From Chrysomallon squamiferum (taxonomy: Eukaryota; Mollusca; Gastropoda; Neomphalida; Peltospiridae), in assembly GCA_012295275.1 (NCBI GenBank), contig CM022674.1, positions 10,492,292 through 10,556,291 on the forward strand: a DNA stretch of 64,000 nucleotides, read 5' to 3'. The notes beneath the pieces were generated by a model that was given only the letters and a program-made list of their open reading frames with translations, was not told the DNA's origin and did no database searches. Of this stretch, positions 49,578-63,700 are shown piece by piece. A program made the position numbers and the translations under genes. The number at the start of each line of letters is the position of its first letter. Position 1 is the first letter of the stretch.

Positions 49578-49930
49578 CACCCACCCACACATACATCATG
49601 GGAGTTAAAAAATTAACTGTTGTGTACTTTTATATCATATGATTTGAATAAAAATTAATGTTTACTTTGTAGACAAAATATATTTGTTTCTAACTGTCAA
49701 ATGTCATCTGTTTCAGTTGAATCTTATGAGCTGTGTCAGAGTCACAGAATGCAGTCTGAGTTCCATCATGGCAAACTGTAAAAACCTGACCAGTCTCACT
49801 ATTACTGGAACCAGTGTTAAACTGCTGCCATCCTGGCTAAGAAACTACACAGAGTTAAATGTTAATTATCTCCCTTTGGCATCACCGTCTCTTGAACAGT
49901 TTGAAAAAGAAAAACAAGCAATACTGAAAG
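48375..49930 (+). CDS. Roc-COR gene exons 1-3: N-terminal tail and AMN1-type leucine-rich repeats
   Basis: Exon 1 opens MSSKKKGKSMPAKLMKKKFL, a Lys-rich start, with an acidic patch YLDDDDFEEEKMKSKRKN; ATG 48375 is the first in frame after upstream stops. Exons 2 and 3 join at phase 0 as INLTGCYHISDRGVFWL ... LNLMSCVRVTECSLSSIM ... CKNLTSLTITGTSVKLLP, the cysteine-containing LRR pattern (L-x-L-x-x-C-x-x-I/V-T/S-D). Lys-rich stretches MKSKRKN could serve in nuclear import, which would fit the MBT domain. Confidence 0.85.
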
Positions 49931-52900
49931 GTAAATTTTTTAAAGACTTTTTAGGTTTAAAATATAATCTTTTATAAATTTTATTAAAAATATGAAAATA
50001 TAAATGAAGAAAAAATACTTTCAGTGCTGAAAATGAGATTTTAAATGAGATTTAAAGAAGATAGTGAGTATAATTATATATTCATTTTCTATTCCAAGCC
50101 CAGCTTTCAAAAATCTCAGTTTTGAAAGAATGTTGTATATGCCTGCTTGTATAGTTAAAAAAACACAGAATAGATTTCTTTCATTCTATTTTGAATTCTT
50201 TTTTTTTTTTAATTCATATAATTATATTTTTCTAATTTATTTACTTATATGTTTGTTTTACATATAAAACTGAAGGAATGCAGATTTAAATTTATGGAGA
50301 AGAAGTGAAAAATAATATTTTTAATATTTCTAAATTGCTGTAAAAGCTTATAAAGGTAATATTTCTCATTTAATAATTTATTTTTGCAGATGAAAACTTT
50401 TTCAAAAAAAAAGAAACTAATTTGTACAAAGTAATGATTATCTGACGAAGATCAGTTCAGCTTAGTTTGTTGAAACTGATAAAAAAAGAAAAAGACTTGT
50501 TTGTCAAAGAGGAAGTGACTTCTGACCTTTCCTACAGGCTGAACCAAAACTTCCTGGCATTCATAGAATGTCCTGAAGTAAGTTTATTTTAAAATAATTA
50601 TCAGCTTCTTGTCAGTATGGTGACATTAGAATCTGTTAGAAAGAAACTCAATAACTTTTTCAGAGTAATTTTTTTCATTAATTTTCTAATCATTTCTAAT
50701 GCATTTGTCCCAGACATGATTATGTATTTCTACCTTCCTTTTTTAAAAACTTTTGTTATCTTCCATGGTCTCCGGACATAAACTATTACATAAAACATTG
50801 CAATATCATTTTTGTCAAGGCAGAAGAGAATTCCAACGTGTGTTTAACATTAATATATACTGATATGATTATAAATGTGAAAGAAATTGAAAAAAAATAA
50901 AATTGTTTATGTGATCTTTCATTTTGAAATTATATTTACAGATCTAAGTTCAGTAAGATTTCTGATAATGGAAAGATCAACACACACACACACAGACACA
51001 CACATGGTCCATGCTAGTCATCCACACACACACACACACACACAAACACTCTTGCAATTATTTATTTTTTTGTTACCGTTTCAGTGTATGGAACTTGTAA
51101 ATTATTAATTGCTGTAAACATTTCCATGGATTCAGTTTTTAAAAACAGACTGAATTGTTGGGTTTATAGATTTTATGTTTTATTATGATGTGTTGTTGGG
51201 TTTTTTCAGAGTGTAGCCCATCTGTTTTTTTCCAAGAGAACCTGTTTCGTGTTGCCATATCAACTGCAGGATAAAAATAAAATCAAACAGGAGGCTGCAG
51301 ATATAGCTAGTTTTATCTGTAATCTTGTAGCAAGAACCTGGGTAAAATATTTTTATTTGCAATAAGGTCAGTTTGTACATTTTTTTTAAAGAAACCTGGT
51401 TAATTAACCAACTATTAACAGAAATTTCTTATTTTTGTTTTTATTTTTAAAATATATATTGTTATAATATGATTAGATCTTTTTATTTAATAGATACTTT
51501 TACTTCAATAAAATTACTAATTCATTATACATAAAAAAATGGTATTTATATTTGAATTCACCAAACAATTTATTAATAAAAAAATATTAAATTTATTAGG
51601 AATAACTATTAGTGAGATGAACATCATGTTTGCCACATGTCAGTTAATGAAATTAATTTCTTTTTTCTTTGAGCACAAACAATGAGCTAATGTTTATAAT
51701 GCAAAAAACAGTTAAACAGATGAATATTTTAATTAGCCTATATATTAAAAATTTATTTTAAATTGGAGTGTATGTCTGTGTGTGTGGGGGCTGTTATTTA
51801 AAAAAAAAAAGTATTTAATAAATATTAATTTTAATTTTTTTGATAGCCTTCCCAGAACTCTTACACACTTGTTGGTATAAACACCAGTGTAGCTGGTGTG
51901 GTTCCGGCAGACATCTTGAAGGATGAAGTTGAGAAAGTTCTCAAACAAACAGAAAAAGACTTGGAATCAAAATTTGAAAAACTGACAGATATAAAGTAAG
52001 AATATACTTCTTTATATTTCATTGTATTTTCAATATACTTTGCTCAAACTAAAACTTGGTGACATATTGGGAACATAAAATTTTAGCATGTCAGCACTGA
52101 AAAAACCCCTAAAATGTCTCAAATTTTATGAAATAGCACTATTTCTAATAGCAGATAGAGCCTTTGAAAAAACAAAGTAAATAAAAGAAACCAAATCTCA
52201 TTAAACCAGCATTTCTCCAAGTTGGTTTAAAACGAAAGATTACAATAAAATATCATCATGGACATGTAATTTTCTCTAAGTAGACTTCTTGATAAAATGT
52301 ATGCAAATGCATATTTTTATGTTTTAAAGTCTTGTTTTGGGTTTTTATTTTCTTTGTTTTTTCCTTATCCTTATCGTTACATATTATTACAATAACTTTC
52401 AAATACATTTTATGATAATTACAAAATTTGCTAATATTTTAATGTGACTAATTTAGGATATGAGTAAATGAGTTTCTGTGGGGCTTATTTTTACTTTTTC
52501 ATGTGTTATTTTTTATAAATTTTTATTCATTTTATTCTATTTCTTTTTTACTTTTTTTTTATTTTAAAGAACTAATTCAACAGCAGATTACATTGATCAG
52601 GAGAAATTGGCTAGAATCAAATCTGTGTTGTCAGGAGTTACAGATCTCATTTTAACTGGGGTTGAAGTGACCACCAGTGAAAAAGATAGAGACAAAGTAA
52701 GCAGAATTAATATTTAATAAAAGAAGAAAAAATCTTTTTAACCAGCATCCTCCAAGTTAATTTAAATAGAAATTTTACAATAATATATCATCACTGAAAT
52801 ATAATTTTCTCCATTTTGTTTATATCAAAGAAGAAAAAAAGAGAAAAAAAGTTAAATATATTTAGTTTTTAACTTTTATTTTATTTGTTTTACTGTTAAT

Positions 52901-55900
52901 TAATAAATTAATGGGTTTAAACTGAAACAAAACTGATAAAATACAAACTTAATTAAGTGTTAAACTGGCTGTTGTGTGTTATTTTGTAAGGAGGTAAAGA
53001 AGGTTCTGGATGACCTGGTTTCCCAGATGTCACAGCTGAACACAAAGTGTCCTGACACTGCTGACTATTCCAAGTCACTTCATGACTTCTGCTTGTCCAG
53101 TCCACTGAAAGATGACGTCTGCTCACTGGACAAAGCACTTCAGAGTCTTTCCTACTCTAAAAATAGACTGACCAATCAGGGAGCTCTGAGTTTCTTACAT
53201 ATGATGGTAATGATGCATTTTTTTCTCATAATTTTATTTTATTTAATTTTTTTGTTATTCAAAGAACAATAACATCAAAATATTCTTTTCCATATATTTT
53301 TCACTTAAGTCTTTGGGATTTTTGGTTTGAAGAACATTTTTAGAGAGATGCTATATGAAAATTGTGCTAGGGTTTCCTAATTTGGAATGTATATATTTAG
53401 AAACAAACACAACAAACAGGCAGAAAGAAAATTTTGGAAAAATTAACTATTCTTCTCTTATAACCTTTATGTTGTTTAAAAATACAAATGAAACACATCA
53501 TTATTTTTTAAATGATTTCTTTTGACGTATGTAAACAAAGATTAATTTCTTTCTGTTAACTGTAGAAATACATGTCTGTGATGAAACCCAGCAGTTTGAA
53601 TAATATGTATATATTGGTTTGGGTTGCAGATGTTCATGAAATGGGGTACTATAATATTTAAGAAAGCCAAAAATAAATGTAACCATTTGTCATAAAAAAA
53701 AAGTAAACTAGTACTAATTTTTTAGTAACAAAAGGGGATTATTTCCATCAAGTTATGATTTTTTGTTTTTGCCATACATGTCCCCTTAAAAAGATACAAC
53801 TTAATTTATCATTACTCAGTTAACGTCAGAGTATAGGGCTTATATTTAAACAGTTTTCTAATAGAAGCATGCTAAAATCAATATCTAAATAAATGAAATG
53901 TTGATCAGTAAGAATAATTATTAATTTCTGACTTATTTTTCAGGGAAAAGTGTGTTTACTGCCTCAACCAGATGGATCTGATGTAAAGAATGTGGTAAAA
54001 ACAACATGGCTGCAACAAGTTCTTAATGTGTTGATGGGGTCACCAGAAATTTCTTGTAACAACGGAACTATTGCATTTGTAACAGACGACACTCTGGTGT
54101 GGGAGAGTTCAAAACTAGACAAAGTTGTCCAGGATCATAAACTCAGTACTAGTCCAGAGGTAGCACTTTGAACAGTGTTTTTTTTATCTTTTTTATATTT
54201 TTCCAATTTATTTTAACTATACTGATAAATTTAAAAAAATAAATAAATAAATAATAATTAATACTTTCTTTTTGGTTTCAAATTGTCCTTTTTTCTCAGT
54301 TTTGATTATTTAGTTTGTTACTTATTTAATTACTTTCCTTTCCTTTTCTTTACTTTACTTTTTACTTTTTACTTTACTTTACTTTACTTTACTTTACTTT
54401 TTACTTTACTTTTTACTTTACTTTTTTTTACTTCACTTCACTTCACTTCACTTCACTTCACTTCACTTTACTTCTTTAGATGTCTGCTGCCCTAACCTGT
54501 GTGAAGGAGTTTCTAGGTCTTGAGGTGCCAGGAAAGGTTTTCATTAGCATGCATCATCTAAAAAATGAGCCTCCTTTATCTTTGGTAAGAATAATTTTGT
54601 GCATGTGTGTATGTATATATGTGGATAATTCTATCTGTTAGGTCTGTCTGTCTGTCTTTCTCGCTGATAGTTACTATTTGCATTTCTCTGTTAACAGCAA
54701 AGTAAACAATGAATAATTTCAGATATGAAGGTTTATTGAACAAAATAAAAGTACTCATTATAACTGATTAATATTAATTTGATATTTAAAAAATTAATAA
54801 AAACCCAACAACATAAGAATATTTATTTTCTAAGTAGTTATCTTGTAGGCAAAGTAGAGATTTTTCATGAATTTTTATACCCAGAGCATAAGTTAAAGTT
54901 TATTTATGTTTTTTAGCATGGTAAATTCTGTATATAATCCATATTTATTGGAGAAAAAAATACTAATTCCAGAAATATAACTGCATGTATAATAAACTAT
55001 TATTATAATCAAAAAGTAATAGAAACAAGCTGAAAACTGCATTAATAAAAATGTTACTGAATTAAGGTTATCAAATCTATAATCATGAACAAAATAATAT
55101 TTTTTCTTTTTGAATCACAGAATAAAAGATTCATAGAAACATAAAAACAAAGTATAATAATTATTATTATTATTATTATTTTCTTCTTTTTTTTGTTTTC
55201 TTTTGTGATGCTGAAAAAGAGCAGTATAATTAAAATAGGTGAATTATAATAATTTCAGATTTGAAATAACATTTAATAGTTAAATATATTAAATGCATGT
55301 AAAGTTTCATAATCTATTTTCACCAGGATAAATTTCTCAGTGAGAAAAACAATGATGTCTGTGAAAAGGTAACTTACACTTACTTGCTGAATCATCAACT
55401 TCCTGTACCCACAATGCATCAGCTGTTAAACTCCATTCTGAAATTACATCTGCCAATCATGTTGTGGAGAACTGGTTGTATCCTTCATGATGGGATTGTA
55501 GAAGTTCTTGTACACATGAGCAACAGTGAAAATGGTATTCATTTTTAATTTTTTATTATTATTATTATTTTAAATTTTATAAACATTTGTTGTTGTTATT
55601 ATTGTTGTTGTTGTTGTTGTAGTTAAGTAGTAGTAGTGGTACCAGTAGTGATAGTAGTGCAGTAGTGAGAGTATTATATTATTTGTATTTTTTTATATAT
55701 ATGCTATTTTTATGATCTGCTATTATTATTATCATTATTATTATCATTACCAGTATCATTATTATCATAATCATCATCACCATGATCATCTTTATTAAGT
55801 AGTAGCTGATGTAGCAGTAAGAGTATTATGTTAGTTTTGTTTATTTATTTATATATTTATTTTTATGATTTATTGTTATCATTATCATCATTGTCATTAT

Positions 55901-58887
55901 CATTATCATTATCATTATCATCACCATCATTATTACCATCATCGTTACTATCATTATCATAATTATTATTATTATTATTATTATTATATGGTGTGATGGT
56001 GGCATTCTGGTGGTGGTAGTAGTAGAGTAGTAGTATTGTATTATTATTACTTATTTATTTTTATGTTTTATTTATTTCAGAAAATGGTTGTATCACTCTT
56101 CATGCACAGGTTATCAAGGCACAGAAATCAGCTGATATGTTATGGAACTCAGCAGAGCAGTACAAACAAGTCATAGACTCTTGTCTGGCAACATCAGGAA
56201 TATCATCTGAGGTACAACCAGTGTCATTCCCTGAAAAGAGAATTTTCACTTCCATTAATATTAATACCTTTTATCAGTTTCTGTTTAACCATAACAACTC
56301 TTCCAAAAAAACAAAACAAGAATTTTTATATGAATATTGTAACCTTTTAACTTCTGTTTAGTTAAAACAGGAGTCATAATAAAGTTTTCAAATTAAAAAT
56401 TACTGAATTGATAACATTTGCTTTAAATGCGATGAGTCCTGGATTAATGTCTTCTTAAAAGTTTATTTCCCAATCTAACCAACAAATGCAGATTTTCTCT
56501 TATTTGTCATCAATATTTTTTAAAAATGATGTTTTAATTATTTAGTTTAAATATAATGTTTACAAAAAAATTATTTATTTATTTATTTTTAACAAAATTA
56601 AGAGTTTTATATCATATATTAAAATTAATATTTTTTTTTTTTTTTTTAATAAATTTACATAAGTGGAAGAGTATTTCAGAAAAATGTGGATTTAGAATGA
56701 ACAGAAGATGAAATTTCATTATTTACTGAAATGAAATCAGATGGTTAAAAAAACAGTAGAAATATTCTTGGATTGATAATTATTATTTCTTTTTAGTATT
56801 TTTGCCTGTTAATAATTTTATTTTTTAATTAATTAACAATTTATAGGTGGTGTGTGAACAGAGTATAGATAAACCACGTGAGTTTAAACCATTATAAAAA
56901 TGACTAATTACTACTTTTTCTGAAACATTTGTTATATAATTATTTGTGATTTGGACTTGTAAAATATTAAGACTAGTGGTTACAGTATGTAAATTTTAAT
57001 ATATTAGCCTTTCAGGTGCACTTTGAAATTATTATTCTTAAAAAATTTAAATTAATAAATGAAGCCAAAAACAAAAGTGAGAAATAATGTATACACTTTA
57101 ATTAGTCAGGTAATTTAATATAAACATTTGTTTATAATGATTATTATATTAGTGTAGTCATTAAGTAATAACACAGATAAATAAATAAACTAAAAGGGAG
57201 TGCATTTTTCAGCTTTATATTTGTGTTTACTTTATTTTAAATTAAGATTACATAACTGGGCTCACATCTGGTCACAGTTTTCAAATGGAAGCTTCGGAAC
57301 ATTCCCAATGCAAAACATGCAGCATCTCAGTCAAAGCTGCCAGGTATCAACAGGTAAATATTAAATATAGTTAATTATACACAGTTTAATTTATTTCCAA
57401 CTTGTGTTGAACCGTATTTCTGTCTTAAAGCATATTAGTGTTTAAAGAAAATACCCAAAATTATTTTGTGTACTCATTCAAGATTTTTTTTATTGTCACA
57501 AGGTACACATTTTGTAGTCAATGGATAACATAAAGTTTTGGATGCATTTGCTTTTTATTTTATTCTATTTTTTATTTTTGCTGACTGCATTTGATGATGT
57601 TTATAAGCCTATGGCAGTCCAGTGATCAAACCATTGGCCAACCTCACAGAGATAGAACTTGACATGTTAAAATAATTTTTCAAATTAATGGGTGAATGTA
57701 TATATTTTGTATCCTGATTTATTCCATTTCAGCTATAAATCATATTTTTATTCCAATTATAATAAAACATAAATGATTGGATAGAAAAATGTTCCAGCTT
57801 TCTGAAAATGCATAATATGTAAAATTTACGTCTTACTCTTATTCATACATGTCCAGTTTTCTTGTCTTTTTTGCTCCTTTAATCCAGTTTTAATAAGAAG
57901 TAAAATAATGCATTTTTTTGGACTTGTTTTAAAGCTATTGTTAACATTTTGAAAGTACAGACAAAAACATTTTGTATGGAAGTTATCATCATGTTTTTGT
58001 TAAATGTACTAAAATTGACAATATTTTACAATACATATTATATTTCTCACTGTTAGTGTTTTAAATTATAAATACAATTTCATATTTGTCAATATATTAC
58101 TTTAAAAATTTACATGTGTTTTTTTCCATTCTTTTACAATGCATATTAGGTATTTTTCATTGTTTCATAAAACATCATTTTTAAAGTTCATTCATGTTTT
58201 TTCATTATTTTACAAAACCTTTCAAGTTTTTAAATTGTTTCACATGATACACCAGTTTAAAACATTACTCATGTTTTATAATTATTTTTCATTATATCAT
58301 TTACTCATGTTTGTTTTACATTATCTCATCATTTAAAAATATTTTTCAGTATTTATAAAACTCATCATGTCCTCTTTTTATTTTAGACATTTCAGTCCAC
58401 TATTTCTGCTGTTTATTTAACTGACAAGGCAGCAAGATTTGATCCTGAAACCTGTGGTGAAGTGGAAGGAACGACAGTTGTAATGAACAGTGTAGGGACA
58501 TGTCATCTGATGAGCAGTATGACAGCATTTGAGAACAGCTACATCAACTTCACTGTCACTTCCTTGCCTTCAGATATAGCCTTGTGTATAGTTGGTTTAG
58601 TGTAAGTGATGTTCTTTTTATCAGTGTGTGTGAATGTGTTGTGTATGTGTTTTATGTATGCGTGTTTGGGTGTGTGTTTGGGTGTGTGTTGTGTGTGTGT
58701 GTGTTTTATGTACATGTGTATAATAGAATAGTAGAATATCTGTCAGTATGTAGTGTGATATATACAAACTCATTTGTAATACATGTCTGTGTTGTGCAAA
58801 TATCATTTATGCATGTACTGTATGTATATTGTGTTTATAATTTTTTGTTTGTGTGTATGAATGTTACATATAAATCTGATTCTTTGA

Positions 58888-58935
<48 letters not shown>

Positions 58936-59085
58936 TAGTAATATGATAGAGAGTGAGAAATAAAACAGAGATAAAGGGTCAAAAAATATAAATAGATAAG
59001 TGACAGAGACAGAAATAGAGAATGGGATTGAACTACAAAACAGGAGAGAGACACAGTTATACATAAATGTATAACTATATATGTG

Positions 59086-59120
<35 letters not shown>

Positions 59121-62100
59121 AACAATATCTAAAAATTATAATATCCAGATTCTTTTTCAAACATATTTTTTGTAAATAAATGTCCTTGTGTTATACATTT
59201 TATATAATAATGTTCTTTTTCTGATGTAAAATATTATAAAATAAAAATTCATTTCAGATCCAGTAATTCTATTTCTGTGAATTATAAGCTGTCTCAGGGA
59301 GAAATCATTTTTTCAAATATGAGAAAGGATCAGAAGATCACAGTTCCTAAAATTACCTCACCCGGTGCTGTGCTGAACTTCAGCCTGTCACCACTCAGTG
59401 ATAAAGATCTCATACAGCTGGATGTTAGTGTTGGGGTCACTCTAGTGGCCAGATTATCAGTGCCCAGATCAACATATAGGCCGGTCATTCAAGAGGATGC
59501 TCTGGCTCAAATCACTGACACCATATCAACAAAATTTGAAGTTTCTATACAGTCTGCTCAGTTTGTGGTATTTATTTTATTTTATTTTATTTTTTGTATT
59601 TGTTTATTTGATGTTTTGTTAACTTTTTCTTTTAAATGAATTTTCTTTTTTCAGTTTTATTAATTATATTTTATTTTAATTTTATATCTTTTTCTGAAAT
59701 GTATTTATTTAGTTAGTTAGTTATTATTTGCTTATGTGATCCAATCATCTGTTCATTTATATTTCTCTGACTTTCTCTTTACTCACTTGTGTATCTTGCT
59801 TTACCTATCAGTCCGTCTGTCTCTCTCACTACCTATATACCTATCTTTTTACCTTATTAACAGTTATTGTCATGATTAATGTTAAATATGTCTGTTTACC
59901 TGTCTGTTTACCTGTCTGTTTACCTATCTGTTCATGCATCTTTCTGCAGCAGATTTTCTGATAGTTTTGTAGAAATTAAATACATTTTAGAAGTTCAAAG
60001 TTAATTTATTTATTTGTTAATTTATTTTATTTATTGTTTTTAAAATGTTGACAGTTTATTAAGTTCAATTTATTTATTCTATTTTTAAGAAAAAAATAGT
60101 TTAACGTTTTTATTCATACAAGGCAACATTTTGAAAATCTTGCTCTTTAATTTACTTTAATCCATTTAATGAATGAGTTATGACTTTTTAATATAATTTT
60201 TTTTAAGGGTACTGCAATCAAAATTGAACCTGGAATGCGACTAGAGGCACTAGATCTGCTGAATCCTAGCTTAATATGTGCTGCTTCTGTTGGTATGGGT
60301 TTTTCCACAGCTTTTCCAAATCTAGCAAGTGCTCAATGCTTTATCAAATGCTGTGCTATCATTAGGAATATGCATCCTCCAACAGCAATTGGCTTTAATA
60401 ATTAGTTTCATTATTAGAAAAGGTATCATTAAAACAAAAAGTGTAATGTACAGTCACAATTTTTTGAAATTATTTCATACTGGCTATACAATATTTATAT
60501 AATAATTTTTATAATTTATCAGAATTATATATTTCTTTATATAACTATAAACTGTCAGAATTGTGAGAAAATATTTCTGTGATGATAATGTGCTTTGTGT
60601 ATATTTTAAATTAATGCTTTATTCTCATCAGAATCAATTGATGAGTCAACTGGACAATGGCTGATTCATTTTGATGGGTGGACCAACCGTTACGACTACA
60701 CTGCCGAGCCCACTGCTCCCCATCTCCACCCACTCGGGTACATGGAAGCTACAGGTCACAAGTACAAACAGTACAACTCCAAACTTCAAGCTCCACATGG
60801 TGAGTTACTGTTATATTTATCACAGAGGGATGTAAGATCTATAAGTATTGTCTGAGTGTTAGCTTGTGTTATTGTGTGTTTAGAATAATAAGTAGAATGG
60901 TCATATTTGTTGTATTCTGTGATAATCATATCTGAATGAGCTCAGTGTTTATTGATTACTCACATTACCATAGTTTTAATGAATTTTGTTTACAGCAAGA
61001 ATATGTTTTATTTTTTCAGGCTATGACAAGAAATTTAGCTGGCCACAGTATCTTAAAGAGGTTAAAGCACAACCAGTCCCTTGGGAACATTTTACAGAAG
61101 TAATATTTCTATCTCTTTATTGTACTTACTTGTTTATAAACTTCTTCAGATAATTCTTTATGATATATTTACTAAAATATAACTTGTTGGAATTATTTTT
61201 GTAATGGATCAGTACTTTTGTCTGTGGCTATAATTATAAAAATAACCAAACAAACCATCTAATTGGCAAACTATTAATAATAATAATAAAATATTCTTAG
61301 GAATTTTTAAACAGGTTTTTATTTATTCACTGTAGGAACAAAAAGATGGTACTCCACCAGATGAAACTATAAAAACCCAGGAAAGTCTAGGGATATTTTA
61401 TGACTTGACTCTCTCAACATCCAGTTACTGTCCAACAAACAAATACCGTGGAGCAGGTATACTAGATCAGAAACCTTGTGTGTGTGTATTTATCAATATC
61501 GTATATATAAAAACAATGTATTTTTCAAACATAGCTTTGATTATTTTTTCCTTTAAATGTATACTTTATTATTTTTATTTTGTTAATATAATTTTTTCCA
61601 AGATAAACACAGTTATGTTTTTGCTAGGGATATCTTCTGTAATTTATTTTTGTGAGCAGTTATCAGATTTAAGTTCTGTTAATAAAATGTTTTTGAATCT
61701 TGGTCCACATATGCATTTATGGTTTTATTTACCTCTTAGATATATTATTTTGTTAGCCTTCATTGTTATAATATTAATTTTAGAAATATATAAATACAAA
61801 AAATACTTCAGATTTAGAGAAATATATAAAACTAAAAGTTTTTGAATTTTGGAGAAGTATATAAAACAAATGATATTTCAGTTTTGGAGAAGTGTATAAA
61901 ACTAAAATATTTCAGTTTTGGAGCAGTATATAAAACAAAAATATTTCAGGTTTAGAGAAGTACATAAAACTAAATTATTTCAGCTTTGGAGCAGTATATA
62001 AGCACTAAAATATTTCAGCTTTGGAGAAGTATATAAAACTTAATATTTCAGGTTTGGAGAAGTACATAAAACTAAAATATTTCACCACTGGAAAAGTATA

Positions 62101-63649
62101 TACAATTAAAATATTTCAGCTTTGGAGAAGTATATCAAACTAAATATATTTCAGGTTTGGAGAAGTATATAAAACTAAAATATTCCAGCTTTGGAGAAGT
62201 ATATAAAACTAAAATATTCCAGCTTTGGAGAAGTATATAAAACTAAAATATTTCAGCTTTGGAGAAGTATATAAAACTAAAATATTCCAGCTTTGGAGAA
62301 GTATATAAAACTAAAATATTTCAGCTTTGGAGAAGTACATAAAACTAAAATATTCCAGCTTTGGAGAAGTATATAAAACTAAAATATTTCAGCATTGGAA
62401 AAGTAGATATAATTCAAATATTTCAGCTTTGGATAGGTATATAAAACTAAAATATTTCAGCTTTGGAGAAGTATATAAAACTAAAATATTTCAGCTTTGG
62501 AGAAGTATATAAAACTAAAATATTTCAGCTTTGGAGAAGTATATAAAACTAAAATATTTCAGCTTTGGAGAAGTATATAAAACTAATATATTTCAGCTTT
62601 GGAGAAGTATGTAAAACTGAAGCTGGCTTACACAACCAGTGATGGAGGAGAAGAGCTAAACAGATTTCTGAAAGACAGTGCCTGCATAGTGTGTCTGTTA
62701 CCAGCCCAGCTGGACGTCACCTACCTCAGATACCCTGCTCTGTCAGCCATGTTCAATCCCAAGATGCAACAGCTTCATTTAGTTTGTCCTGGATACAGTA
62801 AGTGTAAATAAAAAGTTGTTAACAGACATTAAAACTGTTTTGCATTGGGTTTTCTTTGCCATTTCCATAGAGATTAAAATGAATTCACAGAGCTTTTGGT
62901 AGAATGAGAAATAGCCCTCTTGGTGCACTGAGTATGATTGCTCCTGTAAGACTTGAATTTGGCCAGTGAGTTATATTAGAACTATATATAGTGACATAAT
63001 GAGTTACATTAACATTCTATATAGTGATATAATGAATTATATTAGAATTCTATGTAGTGACGTAATGAATTATATTAGAATTCTGTGTAGTGACATAATG
63101 AGTTATATTAGAATTCTACATAGTGACACAGTTGTAGTATAATTCTCTTACAAGTTGTGACATTACATAGTGAATACTACAGCATGATTTTATTTAATTA
63201 CCACTACATTTGTCTGTCATTAAAGCGGTAATACCGTTATTTAATTCATAGCTTAGATAAATATATAGCTTATTAATTTTCAGATCATGACTTCCACTTA
63301 GTAGATGACAAAGGAATAAATTTTGCAGAGATTTTCAAATCTTTTTCTGGCATAGAAGATGTGATGCCTTTGTTTCTCCAAGCACTCTATTTTCAGGAGG
63401 TTGTTATTATTATTATTTCTGTTTTGGTTACTGTTACTGTAATTGTTATTTTTAAAAAATTTATCATTATTATTATTTTTATTATTCTTATTATTATTTT
63501 ATTGTTACATGCATTATTGTTTCAATTATTATTGTTGTTGTTGTTTTGTTGTTTTTCTTATTTTTATCATTATATTTTGTTATTATTTTATTACTACATA
63601 TTATTATTATTATAATTATTATTGTAATTATAATTATTATTATTATTAC

Positions 63650-63700
<51 letters not shown>

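Noticed and set aside
50443-50445. Selenocysteine codon
   Set aside because: The position aligns with a P-loop Gly rather than a redox Cys and no SECIS-like element was recognised.
61405-61845. A 146-codon frame after exon 20
   Set aside because: Only its start is exon 20; the rest is AT-rich intron sequence after the GTATAC donor, rich in Ile/Phe/Tyr.
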